A DNA stretch of 44,513 nucleotides from Gemmatimonadales bacterium (GCA_036265815.1 DATAOI010000045.1:1-44513); one strand, 5' to 3'. Shown: positions 21,819 through 34,272, counted from the first letter of the stretch. The notes: a model not told the origin generated them from the sequence alone. Program-made: numbers and translations.

Positions 21819-23494
21819 CAGAAGAGTCCCTCGATGGTGCCGTCGGCGTGGACCCGGATCGCCTCGGCGGACGGCGTCTTGGAGAGGCCCGGCATGGTCA
21901 TGATCTCGCCCGCGAGCGCGACGACGAAGCCGGCGCCCGCGCTGGGGTAGACATCTCGAACGGTCAGGCGGAAGCCCTGCGGCCGCCCCAGCTTGCTGGC
22001 GTCGTCGCTGAAGCTGTACTGGGTCTTGGCCATGCATACCGGCGTCTGGCCCAGGCCCATGCCCTCGCACTGGGCGATGGCCTTGTCGGCGGTGGCACTG
22101 TAGTCGACGCCCGCGGCGCCGTAGATCTCGCGCGCGATGATCTCGATCTTCTGCTTGATGGGGAGCGCGGCGTCGTAGATCGGCTGGAACGCCGCCTTGC
22201 CCTCGGCGAGGGTGGCCAGGATCTCCTTGGCGACGGCCTCGCCACCAGCCCCTCCCTTGGCCCAGACCTCGCTCAGGGCCGCGCGGGCTCCCCAGGTTCC
22301 CGCGGCGGCGAGCACCGACCGGATCTCCTCCTCGGTATCGGAGGTGAAGCGGTTGAGGGCGACGATCACCGGCACGCCGAACTTCTGCACGTTCTTCACG
22401 TGGGCCTCGAGGTTCACCATCCCCCGCTTGAGGGCGGCCACATCGGGAGTGCCCAGCGCGTCCTTCTTGACCCCGCCGTGCATCTTGAGCGCCCGCACCG
22501 TGGCGACCACCACCGCCGCCTCGGGCTTGAGCCCGCCGAACCGGCACTTGATATCGAAGAACTTCTCGGCCCCGAGGTCGGCGCCGAAGCCCGCCTCGGT
22601 CAGCACGATGTCCGCGAGGGAGAGCCCCAGCCGGGTGGCGGCGAGCGAGTTGCAGCCGTGGGCGATGTTGCCGAAGGGTCCGGCGTGGACCAGCGCCGGC
22701 CCGCCCTCCAGCGTTTGCACCAGGTTGGGGAGGATCGCGTCCTTGAGCAGGAGCGTCATCGCGCCGGCGGCCTTGAGCTCGCCGGCGGTGACCGGCTTCC
22801 GGTCGCGGGTGAGCCCGACGATGATCCGGCTGATCCGGGCCTCGAGATCCGTGAGATCGGCGGCGAGCGCCAGGATCGCCATGATCTCGCTGCCGGGCAC
22901 GATGACGAAGCGGTCCTCGCGCACCGGTCCGGCGTTGATGCCGCCGAGGCTGATCACGATCGAGCGGAGGGCCCGATCGTTCATGTCCATGGTGCGGGGC
23001 CAGGTGATCCGGCGCGGGTCGAGGTTGAGGACGTTGCCCTGGTGCAGATGGTTGTCCAGCATTGCCGAGAGCAGGTTATGCGCCGAGGTGATGGCGTGGA
23101 AGTCGCCGGTGAAATGGAGATTGATCTCGTCCATCGGCACCACCTGCGCATAGCCGCCGCCGGCCGCGCCGCCCTTGACGCCGAACACGGGGCCCAGCGA
23201 TGGCTCCCGGATGCAGAGCATGACCTTCTTCCCCAGCCGCCGGAGCGCCTGGCTCACGCCGACGGTGACGGTGCTCTTCCCTTCTCCGGCGGGCGTCGGG
23301 TTGATCCCGGTGACGAGCACCAGGCGACCCGTGGGTGCGCGGGCCCGGATGGCCTCGGCACTGATCTTGGCCTTGTGGCGGCCGTACAGGAGAATGTCGT
23401 CGGGACCGAGCCCCACCTCGGCGGCCACGTCCTGGATCGGTCGGAGCTTGGCGGCCTGCGCGATGGCGATATCGGAAGGGACGCTGGTCGTCAC
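21818..23494 (-). CDS. fhs: Formate--tetrahydrofolate ligase
   Basis: A 558-residue enzyme, the usual length. It makes 10-formyl-THF from formate, THF and ATP in one-carbon metabolism. Key segments are the P-loop-like [53 protein letters not shown] (broken here only by my spacing of description), a region around [10 protein letters not shown], and [20 protein letters not shown]. The GTG start overlaps the tatD stop by 4 bp. It is followed by ridA and selC. Formate dehydrogenase is often a selenoprotein, so fhs beside selC suggests a formate link, by inference. Confidence 0.97.
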   Translation of the reverse strand: MTTSVPSDIAIAQAAKLRPIQDVAAEVGLGPDDILLYGRHKAKISAEAIRARAPTGRLVLVTGINPTPAGEGKSTVTVGVSQALRRLGKKVMLCIREPSLGPVFGVKGGAAGGGYAQVVPMDEINLHFTGDFHAITSAHNLLSAMLDNHLHQGNVLNLDPRRITWPRTMDMNDRALRSIVISLGGINAGPVREDRFVIVPGSEIMAILALAADLTDLEARISRIIVGLTRDRKPVTAGELKAAGAMTLLLKDAILPNLVQTLEGGPALVHAGPFGNIAHGCNSLAATRLGLSLADIVLTEAGFGADLGAEKFFDIKCRFGGLKPEAAVVVATVRALKMHGGVKKDALGTPDVAALKRGMVNLEAHVKNVQKFGVPVIVALNRFTSDTEEEIRSVLAAAGTWGARAALSEVWAKGGAGGEAVAKEILATLAEGKAAFQPIYDAALPIKQKIEIIAREIYGAAGVDYSATADKAIAQCEGMGLGQTPVCMAKTQYSFSDDASKLGRPQGFRLTVRDVYPSAGAGFVVALAGEIMTMPGLSKTPSAEAIRVHADGTIEGLF

Positions 23495-24276
23495 GAGGGA
23501 GCGCTCCGGGCGCTGAGAGGTGGAAGTCGAAACACGCGTGCCGCATTCCGGCCGGTGGCCGCGATCAGCTCCTCGGTGGTCATGCCGCGGAGCCGGGCGA
23601 TTCGCTCGGCCACGTGACGGACGAACGCCGGCTCGTTCCGCTTCCCCCGGTGGGGCACGGGCGCGAGGTAGGGGCCGTCAGTCTCGAGCAGCAGCCGGTC
23701 CAGCGGCGTCTCCAGGATGGCCTCGTCCAGCCGCCAGCTCTTGAAGGTGACCATTCCGCTGAACGACACATAGTGGCGGAGGTCCAACCCCGCCCGCAAG
23801 AGGGCGGGTCCGCTGCTGAAGGAGTGAAGGATGGCAGGGACGTCCGGGTGGGCACGCAGCAGGGCGGCAACGTCGTCGTCCGCCTCCCGAGCGTGGATTA
23901 CGGCCGGCTGGCCGGTCTCCCGGGCCAGCCGGAGCTGGGCCTCGAATGCCGCGCGCTGGGCCTCGCGGGGCGAGTGGTCGTAGTGATAGTCCAGGCCCAT
24001 CTCACCGGCTGCCACCACTCGCGGGCTCCGGAGCCGCTCGCGGAGCGCGCGTTCAATCTCGTCGCTCCAGATGCGGGCCTCGTGTGGATGGACGCCGGCG
24101 GTGGCGGAAAGCCGGGGATCGCTGGCGGCGAGGGCGAGTGCCTGATCGGCCGCGGCGGGCGATTCGCCGATCACCACCACGTGCCCTACCCCGGCGGCCC
24201 AGGCCCGGTCCAGCACCTCCGCGCGATCCGGCTGGTAGGTCGGATCGGCGAGGTGACAATGGGTATCGATCAGCAC
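23491..24276 (-). CDS. tatD: TatD family metal-dependent hydrolase/deoxyribonuclease
   Basis: A 261-residue amidohydrolase-fold protein. Metal-binding residues are visible in LIDTHCHL (HxH), [10 protein letters not shown] (Glu), VIHAREAD (His), ILHSFSSG (His) and [12 protein letters not shown] (Asp). TatD proteins are 3'-5' exonucleases or DNases and some process D-aminoacyl-tRNA; the sequence cannot separate these. The GTG at 24276 is used because the protein normally begins a residue or two before the IDTHCH strand. The longer upstream frame is antisense noise over secF. It lies 20 bp after secF and overlaps fhs by 4 bp. Confidence 0.92.
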   Translation of the reverse strand: MLIDTHCHLADPTYQPDRAEVLDRAWAAGVGHVVVIGESPAAADQALALAASDPRLSATAGVHPHEARIWSDEIERALRERLRSPRVVAAGEMGLDYHYDHSPREAQRAAFEAQLRLARETGQPAVIHAREADDDVAALLRAHPDVPAILHSFSSGPALLRAGLDLRHYVSFSGMVTFKSWRLDEAILETPLDRLLLETDGPYLAPVPHRGKRNEPAFVRHVAERIARLRGMTTEELIAATGRNAARVFRLPPLSARSAPS

Positions 24277-24296
24277 CGGCTCGGCTCGCGGCCGAG

Positions 24297-25283
24297 TCAG
24301 GCGACCGGCTGCGCCTTCCGTCCGGTCACCGGCACACCAGCGGGCTTGGCGGCCCCCAGATGTCCACGGGCAAGTTGACCGGGCCAGCGCTTCTCGATGG
24401 CCATGAGCACGGGCGCGGCGATATAAATCGAGGAGAAGGTCCCGGTAAACACGCCGAAGAACATGACCAGCGCGAAGGGACGGATGACCTCTCCGCCGAA
24501 GATCGTCAGCGCGGTGAGCGACGCCAGGGTCGTCCCGTGCGTGAGGACGCTGCGGGGCAGCGTCTCGTTGATCGAGCGGTTGAGGATCTGCTCGAAGGTG
24601 TCCTTCTTGTGTTTGTGCAGATTCTCCCGGACGCGATCGAAGATGATGATGGTGTCGTTGAGGGAGTACCCGACCATCGAGAGCACGGCGGCCACGACCG
24701 TGAGGCTCACTTCCAGCCGCAGGGCGCCGATGAACGCGACGGTCGCCAGGATGTCGTGCGCCGTCGCGGTCACCGCGGCGAGCCCGAATCGCCACTCGAA
24801 GCGGTAGGCGAGATACGCCAGCACCGCGAAGAAGGAGAGGAAGATCGCCAGGAACGCCTTCTGGCGCAGCTCGCCGCCGACCTTGGGGCCGACCGCCTCG
24901 GTGCGGACCACCGTGTACTTCCCCGCCCCGAGCGTAGCATCGAGCGCCTGAGACACCGCGCGTGCCGCGCTCTGGGTGTCGTTCGCGTCGGTTCCCGGCT
25001 TGGCCACCCGAGCACGGATCACGTACTCGTTGGCGGCCCCGAAGTTCTGGATCTCCGAGCCGGGAATCCCCTGGTGGTCCAGCCCGGTCCGCAGGGTGGC
25101 GACGTTGACCGGCGTGCGGCTCTGAATCTGCACCAGGGTGCCGCCGGTGAACTCGATGCTGTAGTTGAGGCCCCGGATGAGGAGCAGGAGCAGTCCGGGC
25201 AGAATGACCGCCGCCGTGGCGACGTAGGCGTAACGCCGGACCGAGATGAAGTCGTAGTGGGCGTTGGCGAAGAGTCTCAGCAT
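24297..25283 (-). CDS. secF: Protein translocase subunit SecF
   Basis: A 328-residue inner-membrane protein that with SecD uses the proton gradient to pull exported proteins through SecYEG. It has a first membrane helix near residues 19-36, then the conserved GLNYSIEFTGGTLVQI, a periplasmic domain, and five further helices. Motifs include DILATVAFIGAL and GYSLNDTIIIFDRVREN, the RND-type Sec signature, and NRSINETLPRSVLT. The C-terminal tail after WPGQL is short and Ala/Pro/Lys-rich. It starts 1 bp after the secD stop. Confidence 0.96.
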   Translation of the reverse strand: MLRLFANAHYDFISVRRYAYVATAAVILPGLLLLLIRGLNYSIEFTGGTLVQIQSRTPVNVATLRTGLDHQGIPGSEIQNFGAANEYVIRARVAKPGTDANDTQSAARAVSQALDATLGAGKYTVVRTEAVGPKVGGELRQKAFLAIFLSFFAVLAYLAYRFEWRFGLAAVTATAHDILATVAFIGALRLEVSLTVVAAVLSMVGYSLNDTIIIFDRVRENLHKHKKDTFEQILNRSINETLPRSVLTHGTTLASLTALTIFGGEVIRPFALVMFFGVFTGTFSSIYIAAPVLMAIEKRWPGQLARGHLGAAKPAGVPVTGRKAQPVA

Positions 25284-25284
25284 G

Positions 25285-26940
25285 TCAGATACTCAGAGTG
25301 GACATGGCGGGCCGGCGGTCCAGCCAGATCATGAAGAACGTCCGGGTGACGAATACCGCGGTAATCATCGAGGCCGCGATGCCCATGATGAGGGTCACCG
25401 CGAAGCCCTTGACCGGGCCAGTGCCGAACTGAAAGAGGAAGAGCGCGGTGAGCACGGTGCTCACATTGGAGTCGATGATGGCATTCATCGCGTGCTTGAA
25501 GCCCTCGTCCACCGCCAGTCGGACGGTCTTCCCGTGGATGAGCTCCTCCCGGATCCGCTCGAAGATCAGCACGTTGGCGTCCACCGCGATGCCCACCGAG
25601 AGCACAATGCCCGCCAGACCCGGCAGGGTGAGCGTGGCCTCGATCATGGAGAGGCCGCCTACGGTGAAGAGGATGTAAAGCGCCAGCGCCGCCACCGCCA
25701 GCGCGCCGCTCATCCGGTAGAAGCCGAGCATGATGAGGATGACCAGCGTGGTGCCCACCACCCCGGCCTTGATCCCGTCGCGGATCGAGTCGCTGCCCAG
25801 GCTCGCGCCCACCTGCCGCTCCTCCACGATCTTGAGCGGAATCGGCAGCGCGCCGGCCTTGAGCGTGAGCGCCAGGTCCTGGGCCTCCTGCAGCGACTTG
25901 TTGCCCAGGGTGATCTGGCCGTTGCGGCTGATCCGGCTTTGAATGACCGGCGGGCGGCCCTGCACCCGGCCGTCCAGCAGGATGGCCATGTAGTCGCCGA
26001 CGTGCCTGCCGGTCTCCTCGCCGAACTTCCGGCCGCCGGCACGGTCAAGCTGGAAGGTGACGATGGGACCATTGGTGAGCGGGTCGAGCTGGGCCGCCGC
26101 GTCTTCCAGGTTGCTCCCGGTGACGATCGGCCGGTCCTCCAACACGTAGAGCATGCGGACCGACTGCACGCCGACGCTGGTGGGCGCGGCCGACCAGCGG
26201 AGGGTGAGACCTCGGGGGAGCTGCCGGGTCACCTGGGGAATGCTGAGCAGACTGTCGACCCGAGGAAAGGCGGTCTCCGGGACCGCATACTCGCCGGGCA
26301 CCCCACCCCCGGGGGCGCCGCCGGTCGACTGAATCAGCCCGCTCAGCACGCCGTTCAGCACGCTGGTCGTGTCGCGCGCCGCGCTGTCGGGCTTGCCGGC
26401 CTTCTTGGCGGTGTCGCCACCCAGGAGCTGCTGTACGGCGGAGGGTTTGCCAGCCGCGGTGTCGCCCTTGATGCCCAGACTCCGGAGCGTGCGGTCCATC
26501 GCCGGAATGGTCTTGTCGAGCGCGCCGGTCTTATCGGTGATGCGGAATTCGAGGAACGCGCTCCGCTGGACGATGGCCTTGGCCCGGGCCGGCTCGCTGA
26601 TGCCGGCCAGCTCGACCACGATCCGGTCGTCGCCCACCTTCTGGATGAGGGGCTCGGTGACCCCGAACTCGTCGATCCGCTTGCGCAGCACGGTGAGCGC
26701 GAGGTCGAGATCGCGCTTGGGGTCGGCGGAAACCTGCTTGGACTGGTCGAGCTCGAGGGCGAGGTGCATGCCGCCCTGCAGGTCGAGCCCGAGCTTGAGG
26801 GGGACCCGCTTCTCGACGTGGTCCTTCATCACCCCGGTCTGCTGGTCCCGTTCCCGCACGGTGATCTCGCGGGGAACCAGGAAGTAGACGCTCAGGGCAA
26901 TGAGACCGGCGATCAGGAGGAGGCGTGTGCGAATTGACAT
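25285..26940 (-). CDS. secD: Protein translocase subunit SecD
   Basis: A 551-residue partner of SecF. A first helix lies near residues 7-22. GLDLQGGMHLALEL is the SecD signature, followed by the P1 domain with DRIVVELAGI and a periplasmic head. A Gly/Pro-rich insert (around SGLIQSTGGAPGGG) sits in the periplasmic part. The C-terminal helices carry GIAVDANVLIFERIREEL and the stretch around NAIIDSNVSTVLTALFL. ATG at 26940. It lies 14 bp after ribF. yajC is not adjacent. Confidence 0.97.
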   Translation of the reverse strand: MSIRTRLLLIAGLIALSVYFLVPREITVRERDQQTGVMKDHVEKRVPLKLGLDLQGGMHLALELDQSKQVSADPKRDLDLALTVLRKRIDEFGVTEPLIQKVGDDRIVVELAGISEPARAKAIVQRSAFLEFRITDKTGALDKTIPAMDRTLRSLGIKGDTAAGKPSAVQQLLGGDTAKKAGKPDSAARDTTSVLNGVLSGLIQSTGGAPGGGVPGEYAVPETAFPRVDSLLSIPQVTRQLPRGLTLRWSAAPTSVGVQSVRMLYVLEDRPIVTGSNLEDAAAQLDPLTNGPIVTFQLDRAGGRKFGEETGRHVGDYMAILLDGRVQGRPPVIQSRISRNGQITLGNKSLQEAQDLALTLKAGALPIPLKIVEERQVGASLGSDSIRDGIKAGVVGTTLVILIMLGFYRMSGALAVAALALYILFTVGGLSMIEATLTLPGLAGIVLSVGIAVDANVLIFERIREELIHGKTVRLAVDEGFKHAMNAIIDSNVSTVLTALFLFQFGTGPVKGFAVTLIMGIAASMITAVFVTRTFFMIWLDRRPAMSTLSI

Positions 26941-26954
26941 CGTTCGGTCGACAC

Positions 26955-27899
26955 TCAGGCGTGAATCACGCGGCTAGGGTCCGGCCCGGACGCGGCGAGC
27001 ACCGCCAGCGCCCGGGCACGATCACGCTGCAGCTGCTGCTGCAGGGCTTCCAGCGAGGCGAACCGCTCCACGTCGCGCAGGCGCTCGACCCACTCCACCC
27101 GCACCCACTCGCCGTAGAGATCGCCGTCGAAGTCGAACAGGTGGGCCTCCAACGACCGGCGCGCATCCTGCACGGTGGGTCGCGGCCCCTGGTTCATCAT
27201 GCCGCCAGCCCGGCCACCGCGCCACTCCACCCGCACGGCGTAGACGCCGTCGGGCGGGAGCAGCTTCTGCGGCGGCACGCCGCTCAGATTGATGGTCGGC
27301 ACCCCCAGCAGGCGGCCGCGCCGTTCGCCGTGTCCCACGACGCCGCTCACCTGGTAGGGCCGGCCCAGCATCCGCGCGGCGGTCACCAGGTCTCCTCCCG
27401 CGACGGCCCGCCGGATCCGGGAGCTGGAGACGTGCTGGTCGCCGAAGTCCACCGCGCCCACGACATCGACGTCGAAGCCGTGCTGCGCGCCCAGCCGCCG
27501 AAGGGTCTCGACATCACCGCTCCGCCCCCGGCCGAAGCCGTGATCGTGCCCGATCACCAGCTCGCGAGTCCCACAGCGGTCGAGCAGCACCCGGGTGACG
27601 AATTCCTCGGGTGAATATCCGGCCAGGTGGCGGTCGAACCGGAGGAACAACGCGTAGTCCAGCGGCGTCTGCGCCAGGATCTCCCGGCGCTCGGGCCCGG
27701 TGGTGAGCAGCGGCGGCGCCGCCTGGGGGTTCACCACCTCCAACGGGTGCGGCTCGAACGTCACCAGTACGCTGGCCCGCCCCGCCGCTCCAGCGCGCGC
27801 CGCGATCTCCCGCAACACCGCCTGGTGGCCGAGGTGCACGCCGTCGAACGAGCCCACCGTCACGGTGCTGCCGCCGGGCAGCGGCGGCAGGCCGCTCAC
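26955..27899 (-). CDS. ribF: Bifunctional riboflavin kinase/FAD synthetase
   Basis: A 314-residue enzyme that makes FMN and then FAD from riboflavin and two ATP. The N-terminal adenylyltransferase domain has VTVGSFDGVHLGHQAVL, VTFEPHPLEV, VIGHDHGFGRGRSGD and SSSRIRRAVAGGD. The C-terminal kinase domain has GRPYQVSGVVGHGERRGRLLGVPTINL (described in pieces) and a region around LEAHLFDFDGDLYGEWVRVEW. The GTG at 27899 fits the family start and gives a GTGA overlap with truB; an ATG at 27932 would add 11 residues. Its position after truB is the usual one; rpsO is not beside it. Confidence 0.94.
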   Translation of the reverse strand: MSGLPPLPGGSTVTVGSFDGVHLGHQAVLREIAARAGAAGRASVLVTFEPHPLEVVNPQAAPPLLTTGPERREILAQTPLDYALFLRFDRHLAGYSPEEFVTRVLLDRCGTRELVIGHDHGFGRGRSGDVETLRRLGAQHGFDVDVVGAVDFGDQHVSSSRIRRAVAGGDLVTAARMLGRPYQVSGVVGHGERRGRLLGVPTINLSGVPPQKLLPPDGVYAVRVEWRGGRAGGMMNQGPRPTVQDARRSLEAHLFDFDGDLYGEWVRVEWVERLRDVERFASLEALQQQLQRDRARALAVLAASGPDPSRVIHA

Positions 27900-28735
27900 G
27901 AGTCCCCCAGCACGACCGAGGGCCTGAGCCATCCGTCCACGGCCCGGGCCACCGCCACCAGCTCGCCGCCGTGGAGGAGCGCGACATCACCCGCGGGCGC
28001 GGGGTCGGCGGGGACCGCGCGGCCATGGCTTACCGCGCGCCGGTCGGGCTCATCCAGCTCCCGGACGGGCAAGTGCCGGAGCACCGCACGCGCCGGAAGC
28101 AGGTCGGACGGCGCCAGTCGGTCGAGCGAGACCGCGTCCTCCACCCGAAGCGGTCCGATCGCCTCGCGGCGCAGCGCGGTGAGATGAGCGCCGACACCCA
28201 GCCGTTCGCCGAGATCACGGGCGATGGCGCGGAGATACGTGCCGGGGCTCACCGTGGCCCGGAACACCAGCTCGGGCGCAGCCCAGGCCACGAGCTCGAT
28301 CTGATGGACCGTCACCGCTACCGGCGCCGGGGCGACGTCTTTGCCTCGCCGCGCCAGCCGGTAGCTCCGCTCTCCATCCACGTGCTTGGCGGAATAGCTC
28401 GGCGGCCGCTGCTGCTGCTCCCCGGCAAACCCCGCGAGGGTCTGGCGCACCTGGGCTTCGGAGCAGCCGGTGCCCGGCCCCTCGATTCCGACCGGCGCGC
28501 CGGTCCGATCGTCGGTGTCGGTCCGGATGCCGAGCCGTGCCGTGGCCAGGTAGGTCTTGGCCTGTGCCTCGACGAAACGGGCCAGCCGGGTAGCCCGTCC
28601 GACCAGCACCACCAGCAGACCGGTGGCGAACGGATCGAGCGTGCCGGTGTGTCCGGCCGCCCGAGTCCCCAGCACCCGCCGGACGCGCTGCACCACATCG
28701 TGCGACGTCATCCCGGCCGGCTTGTCCAGCAGCAC
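27896..28735 (-). CDS. truB: tRNA pseudouridine(55) synthase
   Basis: A 279-residue synthase that makes pseudouridine 55 in the T-loop of tRNAs. It shows LLDKPAGMTSHDVVQRVRR, the catalytic aspartate in GHTGTLDPFATGLLVV, KTYLATARLG, QRPPSYSAKHVDGERSYRLAR, and SPGTYLRAIARDLGERLG. The C-terminal part has a small PUA-like tail. The start is GTG 28735, directly before LLDKP and 8 bp after the rbfA stop. Standard position in the infB-rbfA-truB order. Confidence 0.96.
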   Translation of the reverse strand: MLLDKPAGMTSHDVVQRVRRVLGTRAAGHTGTLDPFATGLLVVLVGRATRLARFVEAQAKTYLATARLGIRTDTDDRTGAPVGIEGPGTGCSEAQVRQTLAGFAGEQQQRPPSYSAKHVDGERSYRLARRGKDVAPAPVAVTVHQIELVAWAAPELVFRATVSPGTYLRAIARDLGERLGVGAHLTALRREAIGPLRVEDAVSLDRLAPSDLLPARAVLRHLPVRELDEPDRRAVSHGRAVPADPAPAGDVALLHGGELVAVARAVDGWLRPSVVLGDS

Positions 28736-28743
28736 CGCGCCGA

Positions 28744-29130
28744 TCAGTCGGGCTCCTCCCGGCGGATATCGCCGAGCAGCGCGTTGATCCGGGCGGCGTG
28801 CTCGAGCCCTTTGTCGAGCTCGAAATGGAGCTCCGGAACGATCCGGGTGGTGAGCGCCCGAGCCGCCAGCGAGCGGAAGAAGCCAGCGCCGCTCTGCAGC
28901 CCTTCCAGCGCGCGCGCCTTCTCGGCCTCGTCACCCGGCACGCTCACCATCACCCGGGCGTGCGACAGGTCGTTGCTGACCAGGACGGTGGTCAAGGTGA
29001 CGAAGCCGACCCGTGGGTCACGCACCTTGCGCAGGAGCGCCTCGGTGATCACCTGGCGCAGGGTCTCCCCCACCTGTTCCGGGCGGCGGGATTCGCCTCG
29101 ACGGGATGTCCGCCGGGAGGAACTGCTCAT
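28744..29130 (-). CDS. rbfA: 30S ribosome-binding factor RbfA
   Basis: A 128-residue KH-type protein needed for late 30S maturation and processing of 16S rRNA. After a Ser/Arg-rich start, it has RPEQVGETLRQVITEALL, VRDPRVGFVTLTTVLVSNDLSHARV and LAARALTTRIVPELHFELDKGLEHAARI, all typical. The ATG at 29130 overlaps the ylxP stop by 4 bp. The much longer upstream frame is antisense to the infB end and is ignored. Confidence 0.95.
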   Translation of the reverse strand: MSSSSRRTSRRGESRRPEQVGETLRQVITEALLRKVRDPRVGFVTLTTVLVSNDLSHARVMVSVPGDEAEKARALEGLQSGAGFFRSLAARALTTRIVPELHFELDKGLEHAARINALLGDIRREEPD

Positions 29131-29404
29131 CGGAGCACCGTCACCGTATCGACGATCCGCACGCCGTCTGACTCTTCGACCATGCGATCGGCGGCGCGGA
29201 GGACCTCCTCCACGACGTTGCGCGCCGAGCCCACCACGGCGCAGGCGATCTCCGCCCGCTGCCAGGCATCCTGGTGGTCGGTTTCGGCCACCGAGACGTT
29301 GAGCGTGCGCCGGAGTCCGATCGTCAGCGGCTTCAGCACCCCCCGCTTCTCCTTCAGCGAGTGACAGCCGGGCAGGTGCAGCTCCCAGGTCTGGACGGCG
29401 ACGA

Positions 29405-29408
<4 letters not shown>
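29127..29408 (-). CDS. ylxP: DUF503 family protein (YlxP-like)
   Basis: A 93-residue protein matching DUF503/YlxP, often found between infB and rbfA. It starts VIVAVQTWELHLPGCHSLKEKR, where the HSLKEKR segment is the family hallmark, then VSVAETDHQDAWQRAEIACAVV and a C-terminal helix. Function is not firmly known; a role in ribosome assembly is inferred from context. The GTG at 29408 overlaps the infB stop in a GTGA. Confidence 0.92.
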
Positions 29409-32113
<2,705 letters not shown>

Positions 32114-32124
32114 TCAATCCTCCA

Positions 32125-32430
32125 TCAGGAGCGTACGGGCGCCAGCTGCACCATGCCGCTGGCCAACGCGCGGTCCCGCACACCTACCGCCATGACCGGC
32201 GGCTTTCCCAGCTGCGCGCCGATCGCGGCGGCGCGCGGGCCCGGCACGATCGGCACCGACTTCGCCGCCGCCAACCGGACCACTTTTTCCACGGCGCGCG
32301 GGCTGGCGTCTTCCGCCACGACCACGCACCAACACTTGCCTGCCTGCAGCTCCTTCCGCACCGCCTCGACTCCGACCACCACCCGCCGTCCCCGATAGCC
32401 CAGTCCCAGAAGACCCAGGAGCCCGCTCAC
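32125..32430 (-). CDS. ylxQ: L7Ae/YlxQ-like RNA-binding protein
   Basis: A 101-residue protein with an L7Ae/L30e/S12e-type fold: RRVVVGVEAVRKELQAGKCWCVVVAEDASP, then a helix and IVPG, and AIGAQLGKPPVMAVGVRD. YlxQ proteins bind kink-turn-like RNA and commonly sit between nusA and infB. The short first gene of that pair, ylxR, is absent here; nusA overlaps ylxQ by 4 bp instead. Family assignment is by fold pattern and position. Confidence 0.85.
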   Translation of the reverse strand: MSGLLGLLGLGYRGRRVVVGVEAVRKELQAGKCWCVVVAEDASPRAVEKVVRLAAAKSVPIVPGPRAAAIGAQLGKPPVMAVGVRDRALASGMVQLAPVRS

Positions 32431-33749
32431 GGGCGGGGCCGCGACTCCTCGCTCTCGCTCTCGTCGGTGAGCTCGGAGAGGAACGCCAGGAGCTGCTCGG
32501 AGGTCTCGGGCGTGATGCCCGGGATCTTGGCGATGTCTTCCCGCTCGAGGTCGAGAACGTCGTTCAACATCTTATAGCCGGCGGTCTCCAGCAGGGCCGT
32601 GAGCTCGGGGGACAGACCCTTGAGCTCGGTCAGTGGCACCTGGGCGACGGTCTCCTCCTCCGGCGGCAGCGGCGCGAACAGCGGACCTTCCCCGCCCCGC
32701 TCCAGCCACTCGCGGCTGGAGTAGAGATCGATCTTCCAGCCGGTGAGCTCGGAGGCGAGCCGGACGTTCTGCCCGTTGCGTCCGATGGCGAGCGAGAGCT
32801 GGTCTTCGTCGACCACCGCCTGAATCGTCTTGGCCTCCGGATCGGAGAACACCTTGGCCACCCGCGCGGGCGCCAGCGCCAGGCGGGCGAACCGCTCCGG
32901 ATCCGGCGACCAGGGCACGATGTCGATCCGCTCACCGCCGAGTTCGTTGACCACCGCCTGCACCCGGGAACCCTTGAGGCCCACGCAGGCGCCTACCGGA
33001 TCGATCGCGTCGTCCCGGGAGATGACCGCCACCTTGGTGCGGCTCCCCACCTCGCGGGCGATGGCGCGAATCTCCACTATCTGCTGCTGGATCTCGGGCA
33101 CCTCGAGCTTGAACAGCGCCTTCACGAACAAGGGGTCGCCGCGGGAGAGAATGAGCCGGGGACCCTTGGGCGTCTCCTCCAGGCGCTTGAGCACCGCCCG
33201 GATGGTATCGCCCTGGTGGAAGTGCTCCCGATGGTTCTGCTCGCGGTAGGGAATGATCGCTTCCGCCTCGCGGAACTTGTTCAGCATGATGACCAGCTTG
33301 CCCCGCTCGATCTGCTGGACCTCACCGGAGAGCAGCTCGCCCACCTTGGAGGCGAATTCCTCGCGGATCCGCATCCGCTCGCCTTCCCGCACCCGCTGGA
33401 TGATCCGCTGCTTGGCGGCCTGCACCGCGAGGCGGCCGAACTCGACGAAGGGGACCTCCTCCTCCAGCATGTCGCCGACCTGGAAGTCGGGGTCCTCGTA
33501 GCGGGCCTCCTCCAGGGCGATCTGCCAGCTCGGGTCTTCGATCGTTTCCACCACCTGGCGGAGCCGGGTCACCTTGATGGTGCCCTGCAGCTCGTCCACG
33601 CTCAGCTCGAACTTGACGTTGGGGCCGAACTTCCGGACCAGTGCCGCCTGAATGCCGTCGCGGAGCAGGTCCAGGAGATCGGAGCGCTCCAGTTGTTTCG
33701 CAGTCGTCAGCTCGCGGAACGCGGCCAACATTTCGGTCGAACCAGCCAT
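32427..33749 (-). CDS. nusA: Transcription termination/antitermination factor NusA
   Basis: A 440-residue RNA-polymerase-binding protein. An N-terminal domain (about 1-130) contacts polymerase. An S1 domain has GELLSGEVQQIERGKLVIML. Two KH domains follow, with DPVGACVGLKGSRVQAVVNELGGERIDIV and LSLAIGRNGQNVRLASELTGW. The C-terminus ends with a helix-hairpin-helix segment (LKGLSPELTALLETAGYK) and an acidic Glu/Ser tail. It may autoregulate the operon: an intrinsic terminator precedes rimP, 0.5 kb upstream. ATG at 33749. Confidence 0.96.
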   Translation of the reverse strand: MAGSTEMLAAFRELTTAKQLERSDLLDLLRDGIQAALVRKFGPNVKFELSVDELQGTIKVTRLRQVVETIEDPSWQIALEEARYEDPDFQVGDMLEEEVPFVEFGRLAVQAAKQRIIQRVREGERMRIREEFASKVGELLSGEVQQIERGKLVIMLNKFREAEAIIPYREQNHREHFHQGDTIRAVLKRLEETPKGPRLILSRGDPLFVKALFKLEVPEIQQQIVEIRAIAREVGSRTKVAVISRDDAIDPVGACVGLKGSRVQAVVNELGGERIDIVPWSPDPERFARLALAPARVAKVFSDPEAKTIQAVVDEDQLSLAIGRNGQNVRLASELTGWKIDLYSSREWLERGGEGPLFAPLPPEEETVAQVPLTELKGLSPELTALLETAGYKMLNDVLDLEREDIAKIPGITPETSEQLLAFLSELTDESESEESRPRP

Positions 33750-33780
33750 GCGATGTGCTCCTGTTCAGCGTCGTCCAGCG

Positions 33781-34260
33781 TCACCGCTTCCGGGGCTTCT
33801 CCCATTCCACCACGAGCGTGGCGTCCCGCACGTCGGCGAGCGATACGGTCACGTCGGTACCGTCCTCGCCCCGGAGTGTCACGTGCTCGTCGTCGGGCAC
33901 GCCGATGATCTCGACCTCCCGGCGCCCGCCGAGCGGCTCGGCCCGAACCCGGGCACGCCGCCCGACGAAGCGGCGCCAGTGCTCGGGCCAGCGCAGCGGC
34001 CGCTCCACGCCCGGAGAAGACACCTCCAGCACGTACCGCGGCCCGACCATCGCCCTGGATTCCAGGAAGCGCTCGAGGGACCGGCTGATCCCAGCGCAGT
34101 CGTCGGCCGTCACTCCCTGGCCGGGCCGGCTGTCCGGGCGGTCCACCCGCACCTGCAAGATGGGGCGCTGCATGGTTCCGCTGCGGCGGAGATCGACCAG
34201 CTCGAAACCGAGCTCGGCGATGTGGTCGCGAATCGGATCGATGAGCGCGTCGACAGACAT
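33781..34260 (-). CDS. rimP: Ribosome maturation factor RimP
   Basis: A 159-residue protein needed for 30S assembly. The N-terminal domain shows IRDHIAELGFELVDLRRSG and LQVRVDRPD. The middle has VTADDCAGISRSLERFLE and the conserved YVLEVSSPGVERPLRWPEH. The C-terminal domain is an SH3-like barrel. The ATG at 34260 gives the standard length; a GTG at 34299 would read through the terminator hairpin and is rejected. There is no obvious SD; the sequence just before the ATG is the T-run and GC-rich tail of that terminator. First gene of the translation-factor operon. Confidence 0.94.
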   Translation of the reverse strand: MSVDALIDPIRDHIAELGFELVDLRRSGTMQRPILQVRVDRPDSRPGQGVTADDCAGISRSLERFLESRAMVGPRYVLEVSSPGVERPLRWPEHWRRFVGRRARVRAEPLGGRREVEIIGVPDDEHVTLRGEDGTDVTVSLADVRDATLVVEWEKPRKR

Positions 34261-34272
34261 CGGGCGTTGCGG

